Below, in pieces: positions 1 through 9,257 of a DNA stretch of 64,000 nt. The position numbers and the translations under genes were made by a program. Every line of letters begins with the position of its first letter. Positions within the stretch are counted from its first letter, which is position 1. A model generated the notes under the pieces. The model was given only the letters and a program-made list of their open reading frames with translations, was not told the origin of the DNA and made no database searches. Source of the stretch: Clostridium sp. UBA4108 (GTDB lineage: Bacteria > Bacillota > Clostridia > Clostridiales > Clostridiaceae); assembly GCA_002381695.1 (NCBI GenBank), contig DFXM01000001.1, positions 124,001-188,000 of the forward strand. The letters are read 5' to 3'.

Positions 1-34
1 CTATAGGTATGAAATTTATGCCTATAGTTTTTTT
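1..34 (+). terminator. Terminator of the gene upstream of pstC
   Basis: A 10-bp hairpin (arms 1-10 and 18-27, one G-U pair) is followed by seven T. It ends a transcript that starts outside the window. In pst operons that gene is usually pstS, but it is not visible here. Confidence 0.75.
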
Positions 35-59
35 ATTAAGTACATTATTTTCTGAAAAA

Positions 60-117
60 TACATAACATAAAGGCATAATTTATGTTATGTAAAATTTCT
101 TTAACATTCATATAATA
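60..117 (+). promoter_or_regulatory. Putative pst promoter region with a 13-bp palindrome
   Basis: A perfect 13-bp inverted repeat (60-72 and 80-92, 7-nt spacer) has no T tract after it, so it looks like an operator rather than a terminator. A TATAAT at 111-116 is a good -10, and the palindrome covers the place of its -35. TTTAACAT at 100-107 resembles half of a PhoP box. Phosphate control through PhoP is inferred from the downstream genes. Confidence 0.4.
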
Positions 118-217
118 TAAACTTAATTTTCAATGTGTAGAATAACCTTAAGAGGGATTTAAAGAGAGATATTTAACAGTAAAAATTACTTAATTGATTT
201 GGAGGTATTATACAGAT

Positions 218-1111
218 ATGAATAATAAATATAGGGGGAAAAATACTAATAGTAAGTATATAATAGAATCCACATCTAAATATGTGTTTATGGCATGCGC
301 ATTCATTGCGGTTATAACACTAGCACTAATTATTGGATTTGTATTTTATAAAGGCTTAAATCCATTTGTGTCAGGGAAGTATTCAATTATAGATTTTTTA
401 ACAGGTACAAAATGGTTTCCAAGTTCAGGTAAATTTGGAGTGCTTCCTATGATTATAGCATCTATCTATGGTACTTTTGGAGCATTAATAATAGGAATTC
501 CCATAGGGATATTAACAGCGGTATTCATAGTAGAAATTGCACCTAAGTGGATGGCAAAAATAGTTTCACCTGCGGTTCAGCTACTTGCAGGTATACCTTC
601 AGTTTTATTTGGTATATTTGGGTTAGCAGTGATAGTTCCTAGAATACAAGAAATTTTGAATCTACCCAAAGGGCAAAGTTTACTAGCTATAATCATAGTA
701 CTTTCAATTATGATGCTACCTACAATAATAACGGTTGCGGAGACCTCTATAAGAGCGGTACCACAAAGTTTTAAAGAGGCATCTCTTGCACTAGGAGCAT
801 CAAAAATAGAAACTATAGTAAAAGTAGTAATACCAGCAGCAAAATCAGGAATTTTAGCAGCTGTAGTACTAGGATTAGGAAGAGCGATTGGAGAAACCAT
901 GGCAGTTATTTTAGTGGCTGGTAATAGTCCAGTAATTCCTCATAGTATAACTGATAGTGTGAGGCCGCTTACAACTAATATTGCACTTGAAATGGGATAT
1001 GCATTTGGAACACATCAAGATATGCTTTTTGCTACGGGAATTGTATTATTCTCATTTATAATGCTATTAAATATAATATTATCTAAAATTTCTTCAAAGG
1101 TAGGTAATTAG
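218..1111 (+). CDS. pstC: Phosphate ABC transporter permease PstC
   Basis: One of the two membrane subunits of the high-affinity phosphate importer PstSCAB. The 297-aa protein has a short basic N-terminus followed by several hydrophobic helices. The inner-membrane ABC permease (EAA) loop EASLALGASK lies near residue 187. I chose the ATG at 218 because GGAGGT ends about 11 bases upstream; a TTG at 194 lies before that site. The next gene, pstA, starts 1 base after the stop, so they are surely co-transcribed. Expression is probably induced by phosphate starvation. The substrate-binding gene pstS is presumably just upstream of the window. Confidence 0.95.
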   Translation: MNNKYRGKNTNSKYIIESTSKYVFMACAFIAVITLALIIGFVFYKGLNPFVSGKYSIIDFLTGTKWFPSSGKFGVLPMIIASIYGTFGALIIGIPIGILTAVFIVEIAPKWMAKIVSPAVQLLAGIPSVLFGIFGLAVIVPRIQEILNLPKGQSLLAIIIVLSIMMLPTIITVAETSIRAVPQSFKEASLALGASKIETIVKVVIPAAKSGILAAVVLGLGRAIGETMAVILVAGNSPVIPHSITDSVRPLTTNIALEMGYAFGTHQDMLFATGIVLFSFIMLLNIILSKISSKVGN

Positions 1112-1112
1112 A

Positions 1113-1937
1113 ATGAGAAAGATTAAAGATTATATTTACAACATATTATTTTGGCTTTCAGCAATAATAACTGTGGGAATTTTAGTTATAATAATCGGAT
1201 TCATATTTATAAAAGGTGCAAGTAAGATTAATTTAAACTTTATTTTTGGTGGATATTCTGCGGATGGGACTGGCGGAATTTTCCCTATGATTATAACTAC
1301 TATATATACAGTTGCGATATCTTTACTTATAGCTACACCTGTAGGAATATTGGCAGCTATATATCTTCAAGAATATGCGAAGCAGGGTAAGATAGTAAAG
1401 GTTATAAGATTTGCTACTGAAAGTTTATCTGGAATACCATCAATTATATATGGATTATTTGGAAGTGTATTCTTTGTTACTGCATTAAAGCTAAACTTCT
1501 CAATATTGGCTGGGTCATTAACTTTAGCGATTATTGTTTTACCAATCATAATAAGAACTACAGAAGAAGCTATAAAAACGGTGCCAATATGGTATAAAGA
1601 AGCATCTTTAGGACTAGGCGCAACAAGATTTCAAACCCTATATAAAATAATAATACCTAGTTCTATGCCAGGTATACTATCAGGAATTATTCTTTCTATT
1701 GGAAGAATAATAGGAGAGTCAGCAGCTATATTGCTTACAGCGGGAACAGTGGCAGCAATGCCTAAAGGCATTATGTCCAGTGCTAGAACTCTTACAGTAC
1801 ATGCCTATTTAGTTACAAATGAAGCTGGAAATATAGAATTAGCATGTGCCGTTGGTATAGTATTGATAGTTATTATCTTAGTGTTAAATATTATAGCTAA
1901 ATTAATTACTAAGAGATTTAGCAAAGCTAATTATTAA
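1113..1937 (+). CDS. pstA: Phosphate ABC transporter permease PstA
   Basis: Second membrane subunit of the Pst phosphate importer, 274 aa, pairing with PstC to form the channel. It has an N-terminal membrane helix, several further hydrophobic segments, and the permease-ATPase contact loop EASLGLGATR near residue 163, matching the one in PstC. The start is an ATG directly after the pstC stop. The Shine-Dalgarno sequence is weak, which fits translational coupling to pstC. pstB follows after 36 bases. Confidence 0.95.
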   Translation: MRKIKDYIYNILFWLSAIITVGILVIIIGFIFIKGASKINLNFIFGGYSADGTGGIFPMIITTIYTVAISLLIATPVGILAAIYLQEYAKQGKIVKVIRFATESLSGIPSIIYGLFGSVFFVTALKLNFSILAGSLTLAIIVLPIIIRTTEEAIKTVPIWYKEASLGLGATRFQTLYKIIIPSSMPGILSGIILSIGRIIGESAAILLTAGTVAAMPKGIMSSARTLTVHAYLVTNEAGNIELACAVGIVLIVIILVLNIIAKLITKRFSKANY

Positions 1938-1973
1938 AATATTGAAGAATAAGTTAATTTATGGGAGGAAACT

Positions 1974-2723
1974 ATGACTATAATAGCTACTAAGAATTTA
2001 AATTTATACTATGGTTCTAATCATGCATTAAAGGATATAAATATTGATATTAATGCAAATAAAGTTACTGCATTAATAGGACCATCAGGATGTGGGAAAT
2101 CAACTTTCTTAAGATCAATAAATAGAATGAATGATCTAATAGATTCAGTAAAAATAACTGGAGAGGTTAACTTTGAAGGAAAAAACATCTATGACAATTA
2201 TGATGAGATTGAATTAAGGAGAAGAGTTGGCATGGTTTTTCAAAAGCCAAATCCTTTTCCAATGAGTATTTATGATAATATTGCCTATGGTCCAAGAATT
2301 CATGGAATAAGAGATAAAAGAAAATTAGATGAAATAGTAGAGACATCTTTAAAAGGGGCAGCGCTATGGAACGAAGTTAAAGATAGATTAAAGAAGAGTG
2401 CACTAGGACTATCAGGAGGTCAGCAACAAAGACTTTGTATAGCAAGAAGTTTAGCTGTGGAACCAGAGATATTATTAATGGATGAACCAACTTCAGCACT
2501 TGATCCTATTTCCACTAATAAGGTGGAAGAGCTTATGGAAGAACTAAAGAAGAAATATACAGTTATAATTGTTACTCATAATATGCAGCAAGCAGGAAGA
2601 ATATCAGATTACACGGCATTTTTTCTAAATGGGGAAATAATAGAGTATGATAAAACTACAGACATATTTTATAAGCCTAGAGATAAAAGGACTGAGGATT
2701 ATATAACAGGAAGATTTGGTTAA
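1974..2723 (+). CDS. pstB: Phosphate ABC transporter ATP-binding protein PstB
   Basis: Cytoplasmic ATPase that drives phosphate import through PstC and PstA. The 249-aa protein has every ABC ATPase landmark: Walker A GPSGCGKST near residue 36, the Q-loop in VFQKPNPFPMS (typical of PstB), signature LSGGQQQR near 145, Walker B ILLMDEPTSALDP near 166, and the switch histidine in VTHNM. A good GGGAGG site precedes the ATG. phoU follows after 15 bases. Confidence 0.97.
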   Translation: MTIIATKNLNLYYGSNHALKDINIDINANKVTALIGPSGCGKSTFLRSINRMNDLIDSVKITGEVNFEGKNIYDNYDEIELRRRVGMVFQKPNPFPMSIYDNIAYGPRIHGIRDKRKLDEIVETSLKGAALWNEVKDRLKKSALGLSGGQQQRLCIARSLAVEPEILLMDEPTSALDPISTNKVEELMEELKKKYTVIIVTHNMQQAGRISDYTAFFLNGEIIEYDKTTDIFYKPRDKRTEDYITGRFG

Positions 2724-2738
2724 TAGGGAGGGATATAT

Positions 2739-3395
2739 ATGACGAGAACCATATTTGATAGATTATTTGAGGAATTAAACAATGAACTTATGGTAATGGG
2801 ACATAAGGTTGAAAAACAGATTTCAGATTCTATAACATCACTAGTAAATCAAGATATAGAATTGGCAGATGAGGTAATAAATAATGATGATGAAATAGAT
2901 GATATGCAAACGAAGATTGAAGATAGATGTATTAGGTTAATTGCAAAGGAACAACCTATTGCTACTGATTTAAGAGGTATATTTACCATGATTAAGATAG
3001 TTACAGATTTAGAGAGGATGGCTGATCATGCTGTAGATATAGCAAGAATAACAAAGCAGTTAGCTGGTGAAAAGTACATTAAGGCACTAATTGATATACC
3101 CAAAATGGGAGAAATCGTGCAAGAAATGATAGAAAATAGTTTAAAAGCTTATATTGATAGAGATCAAGAGTTAGCTTATGATGTATGTAAAAGGGATGAT
3201 ATTGTGGATGCTATATATAAGCAAGTATTTAGTGAATTGTTATTATTAATGATAGAGAATCCTAAAATTTCAACTCAAGCAACAAGATTTTTGTTCATAT
3301 GTAAATACTTAGAACGAGTTGCAGATCATACAACTAATATTTGTGAATGGACAATTTATTTAATAAGTGGAAAGAAAATATATCTAAATGAGTAG
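2739..3395 (+). CDS. phoU: Phosphate signalling protein PhoU
   Basis: PhoU is a cytoplasmic regulator that links the Pst transporter to the PhoR/PhoP two-component system. The 218-aa length is typical. The protein is all-helical, with the two tandem PhoU repeats visible as related segments: metal-binding-type DLERMADHAVDIA near residue 90 and YLERVADHTTNICEW near 190. It is last in the pst operon and is followed at once by a terminator. PhoR/PhoP genes are not in the window. Confidence 0.95.
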   Translation: MTRTIFDRLFEELNNELMVMGHKVEKQISDSITSLVNQDIELADEVINNDDEIDDMQTKIEDRCIRLIAKEQPIATDLRGIFTMIKIVTDLERMADHAVDIARITKQLAGEKYIKALIDIPKMGEIVQEMIENSLKAYIDRDQELAYDVCKRDDIVDAIYKQVFSELLLLMIENPKISTQATRFLFICKYLERVADHTTNICEWTIYLISGKKIYLNE

Positions 3396-3399
3396 AAGA

Positions 3400-3439
3400 A
3401 ATCTCTTATTCTTATAAAAACTGAGGATAAGAGATTTTT
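3400..3439 (+). terminator. Terminator of the pst operon
   Basis: The stem ATCTCTTAT (3401-3409) pairs with ATAAGAGAT (3427-3435) and a run of T follows. It begins five bases after the phoU stop. Confidence 0.85.
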
Positions 3440-3559
3440 CATATTTATTTAAAAATATGAAATCCATTGACTAGAATAATTAATTGATATAATATAACAT
3501 ATTAGTGGACATAATGAAAATAATATTAAAATCACACTTTGATAAAGGGAAGTGATAGA

Positions 3560-4894
3560 ATGAGTAATGAAATTAGCAAGGTGTTATATAATAGTATTGC
3601 AGAAGAGGTAGGTTTAGAGCAAGGAGATAAAATACTTACTATAAATAATAGTAGCGTTAAGGATATTATTGACTATAAATTCTTAGTTACGGATGAGGAA
3701 TTAGTCATTGAAGTTGAAAAGGCTAATGGTGAAATATGGGAGATTGAAATTGAAAAAGAATATGATGAAGATTTAGGCATTGTATTTAGGGAAGCTATTT
3801 TAGATAAACCTATGAGTTGTCATAATAAGTGCGTATTTTGTTTTATTGACCAACTTCCAAAAGGTATGAGAGATACTCTTTATTTTAAAGATGATGATTC
3901 AAGATTATCATTTCTTCAAGGAAATTTTCTAACTCTGACTAATATGAAGGAAGAAGATATTGATAGAATAATAAAATATAAAATAAGCCCTATAAATATT
4001 TCAGTACATACTACAAATCCACAGTTAAGAATAAAAATGTTACATAATAGATTTGCAGGAAACATCTATGAGAGGCTAAAGAAGCTAGCAGCAGCTGGCA
4101 TAAGAATGAATACTCAAATAGTATGTTGTCCAGGTCTAAATGATGGTGAAGAATTAATTAAAACCGTAGAAGACTTAAGTAAGCTTTATCCTAATGTAAA
4201 TAGTGTAGCAATAGTTCCTATTGGAGTTACTAAATTTAGAGAGGAACTATATCCATTAAAGTTATTTACAAAGGAGACTTCTAAGCAAAATATAGATTTA
4301 ATAAAAAGTCTTCAAGATAAATATTTGGATGAAATTGGAACTCCTTTTGCAAGATTGTCTGATGAATTTTATATAGTATCTGGAGAAGCTATTCCACAGG
4401 AAGAACATTATGAGGGTTATGAACAGATAGAAGATGGAGTAGGTATGGTAAGGATGTTATATAATACTATTGATAGAGATATAGACTTATTAAATAAGCA
4501 TAAAAAAGGTAGCTTTACTTTTGTTACAGGAACCCTTATATATCCTGTAATAAAAGAAATAGGCGAAAAGATTGAAAGTATTAATAGTAGAATAAGCATA
4601 AGAAGTGAAAAAATTGTTAATGATTTTTTTGGAGATACTATCACTGTAACAGGGTTGTTAACAGGAAGTGATATTATTAATACGCTGAAAGATAAGGAAC
4701 TAGGAGAATATATAGTACTTCCAGATAATATTATAAAAAAAGGATATGAACTTTTAGATACGTCAGAACTTATATTATTAGATAACTTCACAATAAAGGA
4801 CTTAGAAAGTAAGTTAAATAGAGAAATTTTATTATGTGATTATACAGGAGAAAATTTGATTTCTATAATAAATGAACATTTAAAGGAGGATTAA
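3560..4894 (+). CDS. DUF512 radical SAM protein with an N-terminal PDZ-like domain
   Basis: A 444-aa protein of the DUF512 family, widespread in clostridia and of unknown substrate. Residues 1-60 resemble a PDZ domain (SIAEEVGLEQGDKILTINN). A radical SAM CX3CX2C motif is at about Cys87, Cys91 and Cys94 and would bind a 4Fe-4S cluster. The DUF512 domain fills the C-terminal half. The ATG at 3560 follows GGGAAGTGAT; the open frame extends upstream to a TTG at 3539 with no better site. The next gene, der, starts 1 base after the stop, so a link to ribosome biogenesis is possible, but this is only context. Confidence 0.88.
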   Translation: MSNEISKVLYNSIAEEVGLEQGDKILTINNSSVKDIIDYKFLVTDEELVIEVEKANGEIWEIEIEKEYDEDLGIVFREAILDKPMSCHNKCVFCFIDQLPKGMRDTLYFKDDDSRLSFLQGNFLTLTNMKEEDIDRIIKYKISPINISVHTTNPQLRIKMLHNRFAGNIYERLKKLAAAGIRMNTQIVCCPGLNDGEELIKTVEDLSKLYPNVNSVAIVPIGVTKFREELYPLKLFTKETSKQNIDLIKSLQDKYLDEIGTPFARLSDEFYIVSGEAIPQEEHYEGYEQIEDGVGMVRMLYNTIDRDIDLLNKHKKGSFTFVTGTLIYPVIKEIGEKIESINSRISIRSEKIVNDFFGDTITVTGLLTGSDIINTLKDKELGEYIVLPDNIIKKGYELLDTSELILLDNFTIKDLESKLNREILLCDYTGENLISIINEHLKED

Positions 4895-4895
4895 T

Positions 4896-6215
4896 ATGGG
4901 AAAACCTATAGTTGCTATAGTAGGAAGACCTAATGTAGGTAAATCTACACTTTTTAATAAATTAGCCGGCAAGAGAATTGCTATAGTGGAGGATACTCCA
5001 GGGGTAACAAGAGATAGAATTTATGCAGAGGCAGAATGGTTACGTCATAACTTTACAATAATAGATACAGGTGGTATTGAACCAGAAAATGAAGATATAA
5101 TTTTTAGCCAAATGAGAAGACAGGCTAATATAGCTATTGAAACTGCAGATGTTATTGTATTTATAGTTGATGGAAAACAAGGATTACATCCTTCAGACTA
5201 TGAAGTAGCACAAATGCTTAGAAAATCTAAAAAACCAATAGTTTTAGTTGTTAATAAGATAGATAGAATTGAATTGGAAGATAATGCCTTTGAATTTTAT
5301 AACCTTGGTATTGGAAATCCTGTTACCATATCAGCAACTCAGGGATTAGGACTAGGAGATATGCTTGATGAAGTGGTTCAGCACTTTGATAATGATAATG
5401 GCGGCGAAAATGAAGATGAATACATAAAAATTGCTATGATTGGTAAACCCAATGTGGGTAAATCATCTTTAATAAATAAATTATTAGGTGAGGAAAGAAA
5501 TATAGTAAGTAATATTCCAGGGACCACAAGAGATGCAATTGACAGTAAGCTTGATACTGATGAAGGAAAATTTATATTAATAGATACTGCAGGGCTTAGA
5601 AGGAAAAGTAAGGTTAAGGAAGAGATTGAGAGATATAGTGTTATTAGAACTTTGACTGCTGTAGAGAGAGCAGATGTTTGTATACTTATGCTTGATGCTA
5701 CTGAAAGTTTAAGTGATCAGGACGAGAAGATAATAGGATTTGCTCACGAACTTAATAAAGCTATATTAGTAATAGTTAACAAATGGGATTTAATCGAGAA
5801 AGATAATAATACTATGAGTAAATTTACAGCTGAGATTAAATCAGGGCTATCTTTTATGCCTTATGCTGATTATTTATTTATATCAGCACTTACAGGCCAA
5901 AGAGTTAATAAAGTCCTTGAAAAAGCAAGAGAATGTTATGGAAATTACAATAAGAGAATAGCTACAGGAGTATTAAATGATGTAGTAAGTAAGGCTATTC
6001 TAATGAAAGAACCTCCAGTAGTAGCCTTAAAGAGATTAAAAGTATTCTATGTAACTCAAGTAGGAACAAAGCCACCTACATTTATATTTTTTGTAAATGA
6101 TCCAGCACTACTGCATTTCTCATATGAAAGATATTTAGAGAACAGGCTAAGAGAAAGCTTTGATTTTAAAGGTACTGGTATAAAAATGATATTTAGAGAA
6201 AGAAAAGAAGATTAA
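4896..6215 (+). CDS. der: Ribosome assembly GTPase Der (EngA)
   Basis: An essential GTPase for maturation of the 50S subunit. The 439-aa protein has the hallmark two tandem G domains: P-loops GRPNVGKST near residue 9 and GKPNVGKSS near 183, each with switch II (DTGG, DTAG) and NKxD (NKID, NKWD) motifs. A C-terminal KH-like domain follows. GGAGG lies just upstream of the ATG inside the end of the DUF512 gene, so the two genes form one transcription unit that ends at a strong terminator. Confidence 0.98.
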   Translation: MGKPIVAIVGRPNVGKSTLFNKLAGKRIAIVEDTPGVTRDRIYAEAEWLRHNFTIIDTGGIEPENEDIIFSQMRRQANIAIETADVIVFIVDGKQGLHPSDYEVAQMLRKSKKPIVLVVNKIDRIELEDNAFEFYNLGIGNPVTISATQGLGLGDMLDEVVQHFDNDNGGENEDEYIKIAMIGKPNVGKSSLINKLLGEERNIVSNIPGTTRDAIDSKLDTDEGKFILIDTAGLRRKSKVKEEIERYSVIRTLTAVERADVCILMLDATESLSDQDEKIIGFAHELNKAILVIVNKWDLIEKDNNTMSKFTAEIKSGLSFMPYADYLFISALTGQRVNKVLEKARECYGNYNKRIATGVLNDVVSKAILMKEPPVVALKRLKVFYVTQVGTKPPTFIFFVNDPALLHFSYERYLENRLRESFDFKGTGIKMIFRERKED

Positions 6216-6219
6216 TATT

Positions 6220-6248
6220 AAAAACTGTGATGTATAATCACAGTTTTT
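6220..6248 (+). terminator. Terminator after der
   Basis: AAAAACTGTGA (6220-6230) pairs with TCACAGTTTTT (6238-6248) across a 7-nt loop. The T run is part of the 3' arm. Confidence 0.85.
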
Positions 6249-6360
6249 AATATATAATAAACTTAATTTACTATAATTCTTAATTAAAAAGATTTTTTAA
6301 TAAGGGGAAAAATAAGTATATTATGTGTTTCTGGATTTTAATCTAAGGAGGGATTTTGAT

Positions 6361-7365
6361 ATGACTAAGGTAGCTTTTTTAGGAGCTGGTAGTTTTGGAA
6401 CGGCACTGAGTATAATGCTAGCTAAAAGAGGAATTGAGGTGTCTATATGGGCACATAAAGATGAAACTATAGAGGATATAAATATTAAAAGAGAAAATAT
6501 AAGATATTTACCCAATATAAGTATACCTAGTAATGTTACAGGAAATACAGATATGAAAGTAGTTATTGAAAATAGTAATATAGTTGTATTATCTGTACCT
6601 TCTCATGCTGTAAGGGAAGTAAGTAGAGAAGCAGCTTCTTATATGAAAAAGGGTCAAATAGTTGTTACAGTGGCAAAGGGATTAGAAAATGGAACATTAA
6701 AAAGAATGTCTGAAATAATAGAAGAGGAAATTGCAATTGCTCCAGTGGTAGTGCTTTCTGGGCCTTCTCACGCAGAAGAAGTAGCTTTAGATATACCAAC
6801 TACTGTAGTGAGCTCATCAAAGGATATGGATGCAGCTGAGAAGGTACAGGACATCTTCATATCTAATAAATTTAGGGTTTATACTAATGATGATTTAATT
6901 GGAGTAGAAGTAGGTGGAGCTTGTAAAAATATTATTGCGTTAGCAGCAGGTATATCTGACGGTATAGGTTATGGAGATAATGCCAAGGCTGCTCTTATGA
7001 CAAGAGGAATGAGTGAAATAATAAGAATAGGAGTAAAGCTAGGGGGAAAAGCTGAAACATTTAATGGATTAACAGGCTTTGGAGATCTTATAGTAACTTG
7101 CACTAGTATACATAGTAGAAATAGAAGAGCAGGAATATTAATTGGTGAGGGCAAAACAACAGAAGAAGCCATAGAAAAAGTAGGCATGGTAGTAGAAGGA
7201 ATTAAGGCATGCAGAGCTTTTTATGAATTAGGAAGAAAAGAAGATGTATCAATGCCTATAACAGAAGTATTATATAAGGTTTTATTTGAAGACAAAGATC
7301 CTAAGATTGGTGTGTATGATCTTATGTCAAGAAATAAAAAGTCAGAGCAATTAATATATGATTAA
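6361..7365 (+). CDS. gpsA: NAD(P)-dependent glycerol-3-phosphate dehydrogenase
   Basis: Reduces dihydroxyacetone phosphate to sn-glycerol-3-phosphate for phospholipid synthesis. The 334-aa protein opens with the Rossmann signature GAGSFGTAL near residue 8. It has the conserved VAKGLE and GPSHAEEVA segments and the catalytic lysine region GGACKNIIALAAGI. The ATG at 6361 is set by AAGGAGGGA about 8 bases upstream; an in-frame codon at 6325 has no such site. In many Firmicutes plsY sits between der and gpsA; here there is only a 145-bp spacer. Confidence 0.96.
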   Translation: MTKVAFLGAGSFGTALSIMLAKRGIEVSIWAHKDETIEDINIKRENIRYLPNISIPSNVTGNTDMKVVIENSNIVVLSVPSHAVREVSREAASYMKKGQIVVTVAKGLENGTLKRMSEIIEEEIAIAPVVVLSGPSHAEEVALDIPTTVVSSSKDMDAAEKVQDIFISNKFRVYTNDDLIGVEVGGACKNIIALAAGISDGIGYGDNAKAALMTRGMSEIIRIGVKLGGKAETFNGLTGFGDLIVTCTSIHSRNRRAGILIGEGKTTEEAIEKVGMVVEGIKACRAFYELGRKEDVSMPITEVLYKVLFEDKDPKIGVYDLMSRNKKSEQLIYD

Positions 7366-7374
7366 TGGTGTTAA

Positions 7375-7404
7375 TAGCCTAGTCTTAAATCTAAGATTAG
7401 GTTA
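7375..7404 (+). terminator. Weak terminator or hairpin after gpsA
   Basis: CCTAGTCTTA (7378-7387) pairs with TAAGATTAGG (7392-7401) around a 4-nt loop. The following sequence is T-rich but not an unbroken T tract. Confidence 0.5.
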
Positions 7405-7501
7405 TCTTTAATTATTTTTAGGAATTTATTTTTGAAAGTAATAATATACATTTATTAGTAATATATATATATTGTTAATAAGTAGTTATGGGAGGGGAAC
7501 C

Positions 7502-8980
7502 TTGGAAAACTTTGATATATATAAAGATATAGCAGAAAGAACGCAAGGGGATATATATGTAGGGGTAGTAGGACCAGTTAGAACTGGCAAATCTACATTC
7601 ATAAAAAAATTTATGGAACTTATGGTTATACCGAACATAGATAATCCTCATAAAAAGGAACGTGCGAAGGATGAGTTACCTCAAAGTGGTTCTGGAAAAT
7701 CAATTCATACAACTGAACCTAAATTTGTTCCAAATGAAGCTGTGGAAATTCAGTTTGAGGGTGGGTCTAAATTTAAAGTCAGGATGGTAGATTGTGTAGG
7801 CTATGTAGTTAAAAATTCACTAGGGTATAATGAAGAAGATGTACCTAAAATGGTTAGTACACCATGGCACGATTATGAAATACCATTTGAACAAGCTGCT
7901 GAAATAGGAACGAAAAAAGTAATTACAGATCATTCCACCATTGGTGTAGTAGTTACTACTGATGGAAGTATTACAGGGTTAGAGAGGGAGGATTATGTAG
8001 AAGCTGAGGAAAGAGTGGTAAAAGAGCTTAAAGATATAAATAAGCCATTTATGATAATTCTCAATACTACAAATCCAAAAACAGAAGCTACAATAGAACT
8101 TCAAAGGGAATTAGAAGAAAAATATGATGTTCCTGTAAAAATAATGGATGTTATGAATATTAATCAAGATAGAATTACCGAAATATTTGATACAGTATTA
8201 AAGGAATTCCCAGTAAAAGAAATTAATATTGATATGCCAGAATGGATGGAAAACTTAAATGGAAGTCATTGGTTAAAGGTTAATATAATGACTATATTGA
8301 AGGCAATGTGTAGGGATATATTTAAGGTTAGAGATGTTAAAAAATGTCTGGATGCCTTCAAGGGAATAGAGTTTTTGTCCAACATAAAAGTAAAAGAAAT
8401 GGATATGGGAAAAGGAGTTTCATATGTTGATATAAATCCTAAACAAGAATTATTCTATAAAATACTTGGAGAGGTTTGCAATATCGATATAAAGAATGAA
8501 AATGATCTATTAAATATGATGGAAGTATTCTATAAGGCAAAGGTAGAATATGATAAAGTAGCAGATGCATTAAGAGAGGTTAATGAAACAGGCTATGGCT
8601 TAGTTGCTCCGCAACTTAGTGAAATGAAGTTAGAAGAGCCAGAAATAGTTAGAAAAGGCAGTCAATATGGAGTTAAACTTAAAGCATCAGCTCCGTCACT
8701 TCATCTAATAAAGGCAGATATTGAAACAGAAATTCAGCCAATAATGGGAAGTGAGAAGCAAAGCGAAGAATTTTACAATTCTATCATAGAGCAATTTGAA
8801 AATGATCCTTCTAAGATATGGCAGAGTAATATGTTTGGAAAATCACTAGAAGAGTTAGTGAAGGAAGGATTGCAGAATAAGCTATATAAAATGCCAGAAG
8901 ATGTACAAGGAAAGCTTCAAAGGACTATTCAAAAAATAATTAATGAAGGCAATGGAGGACTAATTTGTATTATAATTTAG
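7502..8980 (+). CDS. spoIVA: Stage IV sporulation protein A, coat morphogenetic ATPase
   Basis: SpoIVA is made in the mother cell and polymerises, using ATP, into the basement layer on which the spore coat is built. It is anchored to the forespore by SpoVM, also encoded here (28045-28122). Starting at the TTG at 7502, which follows GGAGGGGA at proper distance, the protein is 492 aa, the same as the B. subtilis protein. Residues 1-30 include LENFDIYKDIAERTQGDIY and the Walker A GPVRTGKST near residue 24. The predicted middle and C-terminal domains follow without interruption. It is monocistronic and presumably sporulation-controlled; I could not find a convincing sigma-E promoter. Confidence 0.97.
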   Translation: MENFDIYKDIAERTQGDIYVGVVGPVRTGKSTFIKKFMELMVIPNIDNPHKKERAKDELPQSGSGKSIHTTEPKFVPNEAVEIQFEGGSKFKVRMVDCVGYVVKNSLGYNEEDVPKMVSTPWHDYEIPFEQAAEIGTKKVITDHSTIGVVVTTDGSITGLEREDYVEAEERVVKELKDINKPFMIILNTTNPKTEATIELQRELEEKYDVPVKIMDVMNINQDRITEIFDTVLKEFPVKEINIDMPEWMENLNGSHWLKVNIMTILKAMCRDIFKVRDVKKCLDAFKGIEFLSNIKVKEMDMGKGVSYVDINPKQELFYKILGEVCNIDIKNENDLLNMMEVFYKAKVEYDKVADALREVNETGYGLVAPQLSEMKLEEPEIVRKGSQYGVKLKASAPSLHLIKADIETEIQPIMGSEKQSEEFYNSIIEQFENDPSKIWQSNMFGKSLEELVKEGLQNKLYKMPEDVQGKLQRTIQKIINEGNGGLICIII

Positions 8981-9002
8981 TGTTATGAGAAGAGCAGTGG
9001 AA

Positions 9003-9175
9003 TTAGTGAAGTGCAATGGTAGGTTGCAGATAAACAATCGCTTTATTCGCTAGAGAAAAGCAGACAGCTGCAGTAAAATGTTTGTCTTACTTACTAGTTA
9101 AGGAAGTAACTACTCTCTAGCGAAGCGATTCGCTACTCCTATGAAGTACTTCACTGTAACCTCTGGGTTTCATTA
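9003..9175. repeat. Degenerate modular hairpin element between spoIVA and tRNA-Pro
   Basis: A chain of short palindromes begins 22 bases after the spoIVA stop. Clear hairpins are TGCAA/TTGCA (9012-9028), TAGTTA/TAACTA (about 9095-9112), AGCGAA/TTCGCT (9119-9134) and TGAAGTACTTCA (9142-9153). GTGAAG (9006-9011) at the left and its reverse complement CTTCAC (9149-9154) at the right mark the ends. The first hairpin is nearly the reverse complement of one in the better-preserved element at 35673-35923. It has no coding potential, and no ordinary terminator is seen after spoIVA. Confidence 0.6.
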
Positions 9176-9257
9176 TCTAAATAAATTGATTAGAAATCCA
9201 TTTAGATGTATCTTTTAATACTAATATTATTATGATATAATTATTTTATAATTTTAT

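Noticed and set aside
60..92. Intrinsic terminator
   Set aside because: The perfect hairpin is followed by TAAAATTT rather than a T tract, and a real terminator already lies at 1-34.
6216..6360. Deleted or decayed plsY between der and gpsA
   Set aside because: Only a terminator and A+T-rich leader sequence are present, with no remnant of a membrane protein. Absence here says nothing of plsY elsewhere in the genome.
7405..7501. Sigma-E promoter of spoIVA
   Set aside because: I expected one, but no ATA/CATAnnnT pair with proper spacing was convincing in this very A+T-rich stretch.
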